A stretch of 64,000 nucleotides of DNA from Cheilinus undulatus (taxonomy: Eukaryota > Chordata > Actinopteri > Labriformes > Labridae). The position numbers and the translations under genes are program-made. The stretch is from assembly GCF_018320785.1 (NCBI RefSeq), contig NC_054876.1, positions 5,051,405 through 5,115,404 on the forward strand, written 5' to 3'. Below are positions 42,691-56,147 of this stretch, piece after piece. Each line of letters starts with the position of its first letter. The first letter of the stretch is position 1. The notes beneath the pieces are model-generated. The model saw only the letters and a list, made by a program, of their open reading frames with translations. It searched no databases and was not told the DNA's origin.

Positions 42691-44514
42691 CTGTTGCATG
42701 GTTGTAAGTGCAGTGATCCAATTTTCAAGCAATACAAGAATGAATCACAATTTTAGAGACTGAGAAATAATCAATTCTCAAAGCAGATTTATTTTTGTGG
42801 GAGAAAAAGGTTTCTTTTCCCCGGAGTTGTTGTTGTTTTTGAATAATCAATAAAATCAGAGAGGACCAAGGCCTTAAAAAGACTTCAGACTTTAACTAAA
42901 ACTCGTGTGTACTGTCTAAAATGTTGGCACCTCTATGCCCCTAAATTCTGGCAATTAAAAACCAGAGCTGGAAAAAGTACCTCACTATTAAACTCTTGTA
43001 GAAGTAGAGTTACTTTGGTTAAAATGTCCTTAAGTAGAAGTAAAAGTACTGTTCTAGAGATCCACTCAAGTAAAGGGAAAAAGCCATTTTAAGTTCATTC
43101 AGAGTATTGAGTACTGAGTGGCATGCTCCAAACAGATCCTGGCTCATGACTGGAAGGCCAGGTATGGATTTAAAGTTTTCACATCTAAGACCAGACACAG
43201 AATGTATTTTGTTACATTGTATGTCCAGTATTTGTTTCGGCTGGTTTTGGTTTCATACTATTATTAAATCTAACAGACTAACAGACGTTACATGACAGTT
43301 CTAAGTGATATCACCACTGTGCCTCTATAGTTCACATTGGTTGGTTAGTTGGCCAGTGGGTGTCTGACGTCACCACATGGAATCGTGCGCGTAGTTTGTA
43401 TGTAGGAAAAAAATGAATGAAATAGTAATTTTTGTAACCATGGTTGATTTTCTTCAAAGTTTTTGTCCTCACAAGCACACGTCTGACTCAAAACACTGGT
43501 TGTTGCTGAGTGTCCAAAAGCATGATTACCAACAAACTACTAACTAAGACTATGAAAATAAGATTAGAGCTCAAATCAAACTATGCCACGGACAAATTAA
43601 GAAGATGCTGCTGTCAGTGGTGCTGCTGTGTCATCTTCTTTTTGGAATTTTATGGCAGTTTGCATCTGAAGTGTTGCATTACAGCCAACTACTGGATTAT
43701 ATGTGTCTTACAATTTTTTACTATTTACATTGTCCACCCAGTGAGTCCCCTTTCCATTATACTTCTCCCTACGTCGTAGTGTGTGCAGTTCTTTCCCTCA
43801 ACGTTAGGTCCATTTCCTCCCCTGTCATGTCAACAACGTTAAGAAAAATTATGGCTGCTTCAAGCACCTTTTTGATCCTCTTCTACTTCCCTTAAATGTC
43901 AGATGCGCAGTTAATCACCATTGATATGAAAGCCAAAAAACATCTTTTGTCAATACAAACATTTTGTTCAGCTCCAGATTTTTCGAACACATCTGAATTT
44001 TGCTCCACCACTTTTATTTTTCTTCCCTCTACCCTCTTTACGGTGTCAGCGTGACAGTCCACTCTCTGCTCAGATTTTACTCACTTTCTCTTCGTTCTTC
44101 TGGCTCTTCACATTCCTTGTAACATCCATTTTTACCACATTTTCTGCATATTGTGCTGCTGTGTGACCTGCAGGCCTCCATACTTTAAAGACTGGAAGAC
44201 CAAGCAGCGTCGCGTCTCGCTGCCACAAGCCCCGACCCTATCAGCCAATCACAGAGGACCACTAGGGAACATGACACAAAAGATCCACACACACGACAGA
44301 CAGCAACACTCCGTCACAAGTAGCTACATGAGACAAAAAGAATGCACTCAAACTAAACAAGAGACAAAGATCCACACAACAACAGAGAACTCACTATAAC
44401 ACAAAAGAAGAATACAAAATACAAAGCATCAGAGCAATACAATATACAATACAATATGGCCACAGCCGTTACATGGCAGTAAATTGTAGCAGATAGGAAG
44501 TAAAAATCAATTTA
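42691..44514. other. Unassigned stretch with repeat scraps
   Basis: About 1.8 kb have no supported gene. At 42,960-43,115 an AGTAGAAGTAAAAGTACTGT-type sequence resembles a dispersed fish DNA repeat rich in AAAAGTAC words. A CpG-richer patch at 44,195-44,240 lies within otherwise ordinary sequence. The open frames seen (43,510-43,895) lack domains and splice context. Confidence 0.4.
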
Positions 44515-44800
44515 AAAATGAGATTGAAGGAAAGGTGACAAAGCAATGGGAGAAGGAAAGAACTGGAAGGTGGTTTTATAGAATCCAAAGAAAGGTTGGA
44601 GAAATGAGAAAAGCAAGAGCAAACAGTAGGTTTAAAACTATTATATCAAGATTAATATTTGGACATTGTGGATAGAATAATATACTATTTAAAATGCAAA
44701 GCATGAAGATAGTAGATGTGATCATTGTGGACAAGATGAAAAAGTGGAACACGTCATTCTTCACTGTCAGATTTGAGACAAAAAGATGACGTAATTCTTG
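44515..44800 (+). pseudogene. LINE C-terminal zinc-knuckle fragment
   Basis: In broken frames the stretch reads KQWEKERTGRWFYRIQRKVG, FKTIISRLIFGHCG, a stop, NNILFKMQ, then RCDHCGQDEKVEHVILHCQ. R-LxFGH, the CDxCGQxExVEHxxxHC knuckle and the preceding Trp-rich helix are the C-terminal region of a fish LINE ORF2. It is 5'-truncated and has at least one nonsense and one frameshift. Confidence 0.7.
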
Positions 44801-44983
44801 ATCTCAGGAGCAAAAAATGTACATTTGGACCAAACAGATATTCTACAAAAGGATTCAGAAAATAAGGGTGTTATTTCAGTATCTTAGAAAAACAAAGTTG
44901 AGCGTGTGAAAAAATTCGTATTCTTAATATTTACATTAAATAAAAGTGCTAGTATTAGATTCAGCTTTTTACAATAATATATA

Positions 44984-46602
<1,619 letters not shown>

Positions 46603-46604
46603 TA

Positions 46605-48150
46605 CATCGCAGTACCCAGACCTCTGTATCAGGAGATGAAAGGCTACCTTCATGACCTAATAGCACAGGGTTGGGTCAGAAAGTCAAATTCCTCATACTC
46701 TTCACCTGTTGTGTGCGTTAGGAAAAAAGACGGCACCCTCAGACTGTGCATTGATTACAGAGACTTAAACAGCAAGACACATCCTGACCGTCAGCCTATC
46801 CCTCGTGTCCAGGACATCATGGACAGTTTAGGTGGTAATTCCTGGTTCTCCCTCCTTGACCAGGGAAAAGCTTACCATCAGGGATTCATGTCTGAAGAAA
46901 GCCGACCAATGACAGCATTTGTTACTCCATGGGGACTTTATGAGTGGATACGCATTCCCTTTGGCCTCATGAATGCCCCAGCGGCCTTTCAACGCTGTAT
47001 GGAGGAATGTTTGGAAGATCTCAGAGATAACATCTGCATCCCCTATCTTGACGACACACTGGTTTTCAGCAAAACCTTCGAAAGCCATGTGAATGATGTA
47101 AGACAAGTGCTAAGACGCCTCAGAGAATACGGCATCAAACTCAAACCAAGTAAGTGTGATCTCTTCAAACCCGAAGTCCGCTACCTGGGCAGAATAGTGT
47201 CAGCAGAGGGCAGCAGAGTCGACCCAGCCGATTTCGAAGCTGTCAGAGCACTAAAAGATATCAAGCCACAGAATGTGGGCCAGCTCAGAAAAATGCTTGG
47301 TCTGCTCTCCTACTACAGACAATACATCAGAGACCTTTCCAGAAAAGCCAGCTGTCTGTACGACCTCCTGAAAGCAGATCCAGATGAGACTCCTGACAAC
47401 ACAAGAAAGTCAAAAACAAAAAAGGTGAGCCATGTTGTCCCCTCAAACAAACAAATCACATGGACTGATCAGCATCAACATGCACTTGAACAACTGATTG
47501 ACTGTTTGCTCCACCCACCAGTGTTAGGTTTTCCAGATTTCAATCAGCCATTCATTGTACACACTGATGCTTCACACCAAGGTTTAGGAGCAGTGCTGTA
47601 TCAGAAACAAGACGGGAAGCTTAGAGTTATAGCTTATGGCTCTCGCTCATTAACAGCAGCTGAGAAAAACTATCACTTTCATGCAGGAAAGTTAGAGTTT
47701 CTAGCTTTAAAATAGGCGATAACTGACAAGTTTCATGATTACCTGTACTACGCTCCAACCTTTACTGTGTATAGCGACAACAACCCGCTAACCTACATAC
47801 TATCTACTGCAAAGCTGAATGCAACAACATCTAGATGGGTTGCTGAGTTAGCTGATTTTCGTTTTATGATAAAGTACAGGCCAGGAAGACAAAACAATGA
47901 TGCTGATGCATTATCAAGAAGGCCTCTGGATGTAGAGACACTGATGACAGAATGCTCAGAAGAGCTGCCACCTGACGCTATCGCAGCCACAATCCAGGCA
48001 GTTGAGGTCCAAGGTGAGCCCCATATGACTCTGTCCCTTTCAGCTGCATCTCTGCCAATCTCAGTTGCAGATGAGGCAGTCACTGCATCAGTCAGCCCTA
48101 TACCAAGAGATCAGCTGAGAAATGCACAAATGTCTGACTGTGCTAAACTG
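46605..48150 (+). pseudogene. Ty3/gypsy pol: reverse transcriptase and RNase H
   Basis: Coding begins abruptly at the Tc1 border with [20 protein letters not shown]. The reverse transcriptase follows with [10 protein letters not shown] and the catalytic YLDD (47,044-47,055). Then comes RNase H with [17 protein letters not shown] and the Glu of [13 protein letters not shown] at 47,713-47,715, where the family has Trp, ends the first open frame. The same frame resumes as AITDKFHDYLYYAPTFTVY and DNNPLTYILSTAKLN to about 48,150, where it stops at AKL and shifts. Gag, protease and the first part of the reverse transcriptase are absent, so the element is 5'-truncated at the Tc1. The enzyme would copy element RNA into DNA in the cytoplasm. 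Confidence 0.92.
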
Positions 48151-49945
48151 TAAGCTGTCAGGTTCAAAGCCCCATGTCCAAGAGCTAAAGACATTCAGCC
48201 CCAAGACAAAATGCCTGTTCAGAGAGTGGGACAAACTAATGATAGACAGTGAAGGTGTGCTCCACAGAACAACTTCAACCAGAAAACAACTTGTTCTACC
48301 AGAACAGTACAAAAAGCAGGCACTGGAAGAGCTGCATAATAATATGGGACATCAAGGTGTCGATCGCACCATGTCTTTAGTGCGTGATCGCTTCTTCTGG
48401 CCATACATGCAATCAGATATTGAGCACTATGTGACCAAAACCTGTACTTGTGTTAAACAGAAAAGACCACATCATGAAGCAAGAGCTCCCCTGACAAGTA
48501 TTGTGACAACACAACCCTTTGAACTGGTTTGTATCAACTTCCTCCATCTCGACCGATGTAAAGGCGGATATGAGTATATCCTTGTCATTGTGGACCATTT
48601 CACACGTTATGCTCAGGCATACGCCACAACATCAAAGTCAGGAAAAACTGCAGCAAACCTGATCTTTAATGACTTTGCCTTAAAGTATGGATTCCCCTCT
48701 CGCATCCACCATGACCAAGGAGGAGAATTCGAAAATCAGCTCTTCACCCAGCTAAAGAAACTCAGCGGCATGGCCGGATCCAGAACAACACCCTATCACC
48801 CTATGGGGAACGGCAAAGCAGAACGCATGAACCAATCTTTGTTGCAGATGCTTAAAACACTGACTGAGACCCAGAAATCCAACTGGAAAGAATCCCTGAA
48901 CAAGCTGGTATATGCCTACAACTGTACACGTTGTGACGCTACTGGTTATTCACCATTCTACCTTCTCTTTGGAAGATCACCAAGGCTTCCAGTCGATGTG
49001 CTCTTCGGTCTAAACACAGCCTCAGGTTCTTCTGACCAGCGAGAGTACGTGGAGAAATGGAAACAAGGTATGGAAAGAGCATATGCCATTGCAAATGAGA
49101 ATGCACAAAAAGCTGCTGAGAGAAATAAAAGACATTATGACACTAAAGTCAGGAGTTCAGTTCTACAGCCTGGAGAGCGAGTTCTTGTAAAAAACCTGAC
49201 ACCAAGAGGAGGACCAGGTAAACTCCGTGACTATTGGGAGGATACAGTACACACAGTAGTGAGACAAATGGGGAATGACCTGCCCATTTATGAAGTGAGA
49301 CCTGAAAAAGGTAAGGGACGCTCCAGAGTCCTGCACAGAAATCTGCTTATGTCCTGTGACTACTTACCTTTTGAGACACAACCTGAGAAAACTAAAAATG
49401 ACACAAGTAAACAGAGAAAGAGACATCAGCCTGCACCCCAACCTCCAGAATCTGATGAAGACAGCGAGGATGAGTATGACCTGCACTATGAGCCAGCTCC
49501 AATCTCTGCACCACCTTCAGCTCCTAAGGAAGGAGTCAGGTCAGTGATGGAGCCTGAGAACATACCACGCCCAGTGAGAATCCCCGTTGCTATGCCGACA
49601 CAGCCACCAGAATGTGAGGAGTTCATCGCACCTGTTCAGAATCAACCTGATGTGGAGATGGACTTACCTACTGGAGATCAACCTGACAATCGCCAACCAG
49701 ACACCTCTCCTCTTTCAACTGCTGATGCTGAACCTGTGGAGGAACCCTACCAGCGCCCACAAAGAGAGAGACACCCACCAAAGCACTTCACCTATGATCA
49801 GCTGGGTACCCCCTCCTGCTACAGTATCCAGCCACCACCACAGCTGTTACCTGTTTATCCAACATCTGGACTTGTGCCATGGCTGCCCCCCTTACAGCCA
49901 TACTTCTTTCAGTCACCCTACATGTATGGACTACAGCAAGTGTGA
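48150..49945 (+). pseudogene. Ty3/gypsy pol: integrase
   Basis: The frame runs open to TGA at 49,943-49,945. The HHCC-type zinc region includes HNNMGHQGVDRTMSLVRDRF. The core domain follows (GGYEYILVIVDHFTRYAQAY, IHHDQGGEFENQL, NGKAERMNQ). A C-terminal GPY/F-like region comes next (KNLTPRGGPGKLRDYWEDTV), then a Pro-rich tail. The first catalytic residue is replaced: the codon at 48,536-48,538 is AAC (CINFLH) where relatives have Asp. The other Asp and the Glu remain. The upstream join to RNase H needs a frame change at about 48,150. The integrase would insert cDNA into the genome, but this copy should be inactive. Confidence 0.88.
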
Positions 49946-50293
49946 GGTAACAGACATGACACGACTGACTAGAACCAAGGACTTCATGTAGAAGTTTCCA
50001 TAGGCCATTGATGGACTGTCTTAACAGCCTGTGGTCAGAGACAATTTGCTGACTAGTTGAGAGAAACCAAGAAATCCAGAAAATATTCTGAGATCCTTAT
50101 GGACTGTTATGGACTGTTTAAACAGTAGTCAGTCAAAAGATATGGACTGTGTTTTCGAACTCTGACACCAAAAGACTTTGCTAAAGCACCAGCTTTTTGA
50201 AGGATCTATAGTGTCAAGTGTACAAGAGACATTAAAAAAGGGAGTAATATATTTGAGTTAATGTCGGGACGACATTTATTTTGTAGGAGAGAG

Positions 50294-51304
50294 TGTGACA
50301 AGTTGAAAAGTTATGTATAAATAAGTAAGGATAAAAACAAGTTAATGGTTTGCAAGATTATTTAAAAAGTTGATTTAGTCCAAGTGCATGATATATGCAC
50401 AAGAACAGTTCAGTTAAAGTGACTAAAAATATTAAAAACATTTAAAATACTTTTAAAATTAGTTTGATGTAACAAGGAATAGTTTAAGTACTAAAAGAGG
50501 GTTTAAAATACATTATTTACCTTATTCTTTAATGTTAAAAGTGAGATTTGGTTATGTTTATCTTTGCTTTACTTAGTAGGCTGAGCTAAGATCATCTGTG
50601 ATCGATTGCTTTTGCCTCACAGAAACGCTAGGGGGATACGCGGTCTTTTCCTCATTCTACTAAAAGCTCTTGATGAGGAAACAGCACAGAATCACTGTTG
50701 TGATTATTTCTCCCCTTTTTCAGGTATGTTTAGGGTCAAAAGTACAGCTAACATGTCCGAAATTACTTTCTAACATGTTTAGAGTTTTGTGACGATGTTG
50801 TAGTAATGTTTTGAGTAAGTTTAAGATGTGTTTTGTGAAGAGTAACTTTGCTAGTAAGCGAGCCCTTGCTCAGAGCTGCAGGATGACCCGTAGCTGCGCT
50901 GTGTGTAGCGTAGTCTATATTATTCTTCTGTTTCTCGTGTGAACTGATCCAGAAACGTGTCGAGAAGATGTTTATTGTTTTCTATGTGTTTTTATTTATG
51001 TATTTAGCATTAGTTTAAGAAGGAATATTTGTTTTTGAGCACTTTAGATCTATTTTTGGTTTAAAGAAAGGAAATTAAGGAAAGAATTTATTACAGTTAA
51101 TACTGTTTATCTTTTCTGCTTTAAAGGAACTATAAGTATTACCTACCTCTACCTCTTCCTATGTTGAAACAAGCATTGTACATGCATATTTTGTAAAGTG
51201 TTTATTATTTGTCAATGTGTTAAAGATTCTACTAAAAGCTCTTGATGAGGAAACAGCACAGAATCACTGTTGTGATTATTTCTCCTCTTTTCAGGGGTGT
51301 GACA
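50294..51304 (+). repeat. Probable gypsy 3' LTR
   Basis: The region starts TGTGACAAGTTG after a purine-rich GTAGGAGAGAG tract and ends GGGGTGTGACA, just before sequence that reads as LINE reverse transcriptase. TG...CA ends and position fit a 3' LTR of about 1 kb. No 5' LTR exists here to confirm the limits. A 68-bp segment (from TTCTACTAAAAGCTCTTGAT) occurs twice within it, at 50,656-50,724 and 51,229-51,295. Confidence 0.55.
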
Positions 51305-51420
51305 TTTTAGGACCCCTTCTATTTAGTCTCTACATCAATGATCTGCCACAGGTGTGTCAAGGCATGTCAAGGTGTTTGTGTGTATGTGAGTGTATGTCTG
51401 TGTGGGTGATCTAACTCTGC
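51305..51420 (+). pseudogene. LINE reverse transcriptase scrap
   Basis: The frame reads LGPLLFSLYINDLPQVCQGM, the block just before the catalytic Y-x-DD of a LINE reverse transcriptase. It then passes into a TGTGTG-rich run that replaces the catalytic box. The gypsy LTR ends immediately before it, which suggests that the gypsy element inserted in this LINE. Confidence 0.65.
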
Positions 51421-52547
51421 AGCTTGAGCCAATGTTTTATTGTCATTTCTCTGTGATGTTTTATAACTGATGTTTTAATTGTTACCTGCCAAGGGACTGC
51501 AGATGTAAATTAGCTTTACGCTAACTCTGGTACAATGCATCAAATGGAAACGTTTATGTTTTTTATTGTACATGGTCCCTTTACAAAAAAACAAACAAAT
51601 AAATAAATAAATAGAGAGAGAGGGAGAGATATAGGTATAAAGACAAATATATAGCTCTATTTTTATGCTATTTTATGCACTTTAACACTTAAAAAAAACA
51701 CATAAAAGAAGCCTGTGAAAAATTTCAAATTATAATTTCATTATTTTTTAAAACCTATTTAGTCTTCTTTTAAAATTAGCGTTTGGAGCTGAATTTCTGT
51801 GTCTATAATTCCATTTAAATATTTTGTCTTTATTATAGTTATTACTACTACCAAATCTACTACCACTGATACTACAACTGCTGATACTCTTATTGGTTAC
51901 TTATAAAAAAATATTAATTAAATTTCAGTTAGTATTTGTTATTTCGTGCAGCTTAATGTGTTTTGTCTCTTGCTCTGCCTGCTCTCATCTTAATAGCTTT
52001 ATAGTCTCTTGTTTAATGCATGTTTAGTAAAATATCTTACATTCTCTTTAATTGCACACCATCTAAGGATGCAGTAATCAGGATACTCAATGTACTGATG
52101 TAATAATGCAATCCTAGGATATAAAGATATCAAATGTTTGGAGGAAATTTTTCAGATAACATCCTCTATTTTGATGTCATTTCATACACCCTGGACCCCT
52201 TATTTACATCAAAATACATTTGATTAATGCACAATTGATACACACCTGCTGTCAATAAACATACAGGCAAATGATCTGTGTTGGAGAAAAACGTATATGA
52301 GGTTACATCATGACTTTAACATCTAGTCCAACTCCGGAATGCTTCCTGGCTGTATTCACTCATTTTGAGATACTTTGATAGGGGCAGAGCTAGATGATGC
52401 CAACATTAGGGGCTTAGCCCGAGACCAGGGGGGTCTGGGAGCATTCTCTTGGTGAGATTTTTTCCAACTTTACAGACACTATTTTCTTTGTTTATAACCC
52501 ATTTGTATTCATGGAATGCACGTTTTTTTCATTTGGGAGAACTTAAT
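51421..52547. other. Unassigned AT-rich stretch
   Basis: No gene is recognised. A small AAATAAATAAATAGAGAGAG run lies near 51,597-51,625. At about 52,380-52,450 a patch with GGGGCTTAGCCCGAG and CCAGGGGGGTCTGGGAG resembles scraps of fish hAT-type repeats. Confidence 0.4.
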
Positions 52548-53852
52548 GTAAGGGAGAGTGGGGTGAGATGTGCCAGTTTTACTTAAAGTGATTTTAAAGT
52601 AAGGCCATGACAGTAATGCCTTCAACTTAAGTATGTACATATATTTCAGGATGTGGTGCATCCCTGGGAACAATAACTTTGGATCTGAAATAAACTGTTT
52701 AAGTAATATTGCTTTCAGAAAAAAAGTGGTCTCATGGCACAACTTGCCCCCGGTGCAGGGTAAGTTGTGCCTTTGGGGAGAATACGTCGGGGTAAATTGT
52801 GCCAGTCATTATTGAAGATTATTGAAGTAAAACAGAACATTTTAATCTCATAAACTGTAATGGTATATAAAAGCAAGACAAATTCAATACAAAATCACTC
52901 ATTTAAGTTTTATTTAGATTTCATCACCCTATTAAACTAATGGAATAAGTCATATTTTCTAGTTTTTGGGGAAACACAAAAATCTTTAATACACAATATG
53001 CGATATTTGTGAATCATTTAATAAAGTGATATTGGCCAGTTCTGAACATCTCATTGTGGCTAAGGCCAGTTAAAAACTGAATAAACTGCTCTTTAATAAC
53101 AGTGCAAACTCAAAGCTGAAATCAGTGTTTGCTAAATTAAACAAATGGCAGGTTAATCAAACACTGATGAGGCATGTCCATCTCCTCACCTCTCCAGCTG
53201 CTCTTGGCCTTCTTTACTGGGTTCTAGGTGTGCAGGTCTCAGTGTGTGGTTGTGTGGATTTGTTAGGGTGGGTGTGTTGGTGTGTGTGGGTCTGGGTGAG
53301 AAGGTGTGTGGGTTAGGGTCTAGGCCTGTTGGTCTGGGATTTGTGTTTCTGGGTGTGTGGGTCTGGAGTTCTGGGTATTTGGGTCTGGTTGTGTGGCTGT
53401 CAGGGTGGGGATGTGTCTTTGGGTCTGGGTTTATGGGTGTGCCAGTGGCACAACTTAACCCAGGCCCTTTGGCACAAATCACCCCAGCCCCACTATTTTG
53501 GAAAAACTTGCATGATCCAGCAGTTTAGAGCTAACATCATGCTAACTGTATAGACTCATTGTGTAGCCTACTGAAGCACTAAAACATGTGTGAAATGTTT
53601 TCAAACTTGTCTATAATTGTTCAGACACAACAATCAAAAAACCTTGATTAAGAAATTTTACTCTGAAAGGCAAAAAACAGTTTTTTGAGCTAAAATGTGC
53701 TTATCCCTCATGCCATGTGTCTGTCTTTAATGCAGAATGAGTAAAACGGATGGCTCTTCAAAAATATGTGGTCACGTGACCAATTTCTTCTATGGTTTTC
53801 TATAAACAAGGGTCGGCACTACTTCCCCTTTGGCACAAATCTCCCCTACCTA
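52548..53852. mobile_element. Non-autonomous DNA transposon, 1.3 kb
   Basis: The left end reads TAAGGGAGAGTGGGGTGAGA then TGTGCC. The right end, read in reverse, is TAGGTAGGGGAGATTTGTGC then C. The same GGCACAA/TTGTGCC words recur inside (near 52,745, 52,800 and 53,445-53,480). This fits imperfect terminal inverted repeats of a common fish element, with no transposase inside. A G/T-rich minisatellite lies within it. Confidence 0.6.
53225..53445 (+). repeat. G/T-rich minisatellite
   Basis: The tract has loosely repeated GGGTGTGTGGGTCTGG-like words over about 220 bp, with nearly all G, T and few A or C on the plus strand. Several GGG runs make G-quadruplex formation possible. Confidence 0.8.
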
Positions 53853-55439
53853 TTAACAAACAATTTCTATGATTTTAAATGTTGGGTATACCTTATTTCA
53901 TAATAAACACATAGGTGTGGAGTTTACACCTGTAACCCTATTAGTTTTTTTTATTTGTTTGTTTTTAATTTCCAAAGGCAAATAGCATAACAGAATTTCA
54001 AATGTGACTTATTATAGGTACTATCTGATCTATTCCTTTCTGACTCACTCTGTTTTCTGATCTTTCTTCCTCCTCTAATCTTCTTTCATCCTCTCTCTTT
54101 CTCTCTCTGCTCCACTCTTTTACTCCTGGATGGAAGTTTGCTCCACTGAAAGAAGAAAATATAAAAACAAAGAGTCTGTAGATTTTTGACCATAATACTA
54201 TCATTAAAAAATCAAATTGTATATGTATCTTAATCACATCAACTGTTGGCTCCTCTGTTATCTTTCCTGTAACAGAGCTCTATTATCAGATCAACAGTTT
54301 CATCTTCTGCCTCTCTTTGTCTTTACCTGATTTTAAAACCACTGGTGGCTTCACGTCCTCTTCTCCTACCTCTTTCTTAATTTCTCTGATTACTTTTTCT
54401 TCATGTTTCTTCATGTTGAATTAAACCTAAGCCTTTGCTGTAATAATTCTCCTCTCTTTGCTCATCATTTACTCCCATTTCATTTTCCTGACTTTTGTTG
54501 TTTCACGGTCTTCTACTTAAAGGGGTTTTCGGTTCTTTATATCTGTCCTTTAATCTGCATCTGTATTTGTTTGTATCCTTTTCTTTACTTAACTCTGAAA
54601 ATTAAAACTACCAAAAAGTAAACCACATTTTACCTGTATGGCATGTAGATTTACTTCAGACATGTGGGGGGGGGATCTGGCCGTCCTCCCCCCGAAATCT
54701 TTGAGCTTCAGAAGCTTTAATTCCCATATTGTGGTGTGTTTTGCTCTAGTTTTTACTAAAAATTAAGTGGCTAAATTAGCTGTGAGTTGAGGAAAAAATT
54801 CTCAAGTTATCTGTTTCCACATGAGTCAATAAGGTCAGACTAAATCATCCTAACACAAAAACAAACCATCTCCTAAAGTCTAAAAGCCACATCATATTTT
54901 TCTATGTAAGATCTCAGTTAAATTAGAAGTCAAATCCTGTCAGACTTTCATAATAGCCAATATTTTAAATAGTAAAAAAGTAGTGTTTTCTTTCTGATTT
55001 AAACCTCTCCAGTCTACAGTCAGCTCACACTTCAGCAGAAGATTAAGCAGAATGAGCAGAAGATTAAACTCCCCTCTTTAGATCTTTTATTCAACATGAT
55101 TTATGGCTGACTAGTGTTTAAACACAACTTTAACCAAATGTTAAAGTATATGCACATAAATTTGTTTAAAATTACAATAGCTATCTTTTTCTGTTTTCCT
55201 TTTTTTTTTTTTTTTTTTTTTTTTGATAACAATTTCTGAAATAAATGTGTCTGTTTAACATCTCTGCTGTGCTCAGTGTGTGACAGACCCAGGATCAGCA
55301 GCATCACAGCTTTCAGGATCAGATCACTATTTTATCAAACATGGTCAGAACTCAGAGGAACATTTTAAGAAAGGAGTGTTGTCTGAAACTTGGAGGATGC
55401 ATATTTATTTTCTCAGTTCTAGCTCCATAATCTAACTGG
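53853..55439. other. Unassigned; weak exon-like patches
   Basis: Two minus-strand patches look faintly coding: 54,417-54,327 (MKKHEEKVIREIKKEVGEED, ending at a GTAAAG donor) and 54,147-54,040 after a CTTTCAG acceptor. Joined in phase they stop after a few codons, and I cannot name a family, so I do not call a gene. A G run lies at 54,666-54,674 and a T run at 55,200-55,224. Confidence 0.35.
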
Positions 55440-55767
55440 TTCATGTGACGGACATGTCTGTGGTTGTAGCTTTAATCAGAGTGGTGATTCTGACTGAAAC
55501 GGCACACATAAGCAGACACACGTGAACGAGCAGTGAGCTCAGGCTGAATAAACGCGCTGTATGTTGGCTGTCTAAAACCCCCCAGCTTCCACCCCAGCTG
55601 GCAGCCTTCAATGCAAGAGAAAAACTTTTGTTCACCGGCCTTTTTTACGCGAGTTATCTCTGATGTCCGAGTGCAGGTGAATGCAACACCCAATGACTCA
55701 GCCCCTCCCCCCACGGTGATGACTCTGCGGGAGGATTTGGCACAGCTGACCGCACGGAGAAACCAAG
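55440..55767 (+). promoter_or_regulatory. Candidate 5' exon or promoter region A
   Basis: A GC-richer, CpG-containing block lies between AT-rich flanks. It ends CGGAGAAACCAAG before GTAAATAAAC (donor at 55,768). About 40 bp at 55,652-55,690 (ATCTCTGATGTCCGAGTGCA, then GGTGAATGCAAC) resemble 58,986-59,025 (ATCTCTAATGTCCGACTACC, then AGTGAACGCAAC). Two diverged copies beside an NLR first exon suggest duplicated 5' ends, but no coding start is evident here. Confidence 0.4.
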
Positions 55768-55854
55768 GTAAATAAACTATCTATGAAGAGATGGCAATCA
55801 TCTAAAAAGTGCATGAATGGAGTTGTGGTGCTGATACAAATCTGGTTGAAAAAC

Positions 55855-56147
55855 TATGGCCGCGTATTTGTGTCAAAAGGACGAGCGAGATTAAACATGC
55901 CCACGAGCAGGTTATACTATTTCACACACGCAGGTTTAAGCACCACGGGAGGTTTACGGTCACCCGGGCACCCGGCTGAAGCTCTCACCGGGCAGGCCAC
56001 CCCCTCTCGCTCGCAGGTGCCCGTGTACCTCCCGCGGTGGTTAAAATTACGCGCGAGGACTTAAGACCTGCGTGTATGAAATAGTATAACCTGCTCGTGA
56101 GCATGTTTAATCTCGCTCGCCCTTTTTGACATAAATATGACGCCATA
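55855..56147. repeat. GC-rich fold-back hairpin (MITE-like)
   Basis: Arms of about 85 bp (55,855-55,940 and 56,062-56,147) are close reverse complements. Shared words include GCGAGATTAAACATG and GAGCAGGTTATACTATTTCA. The pairing resumes further in (CCACGGGAGGT with ACCTCCCGCGG, and CCCGGGCACC with GGTGCCCGTG), so nearly the whole 293 bp can fold on itself. It is CpG-rich, unlike its surroundings. It lies 90 bp after the candidate exon A donor and contains no gene. Confidence 0.85.

Noticed and set aside
54040..54420. Two minus-strand exon-like patches with Lys/Glu-rich sequence
   Set aside because: Joined by their splice signals the frame stops within a few codons, and no family could be recognised.
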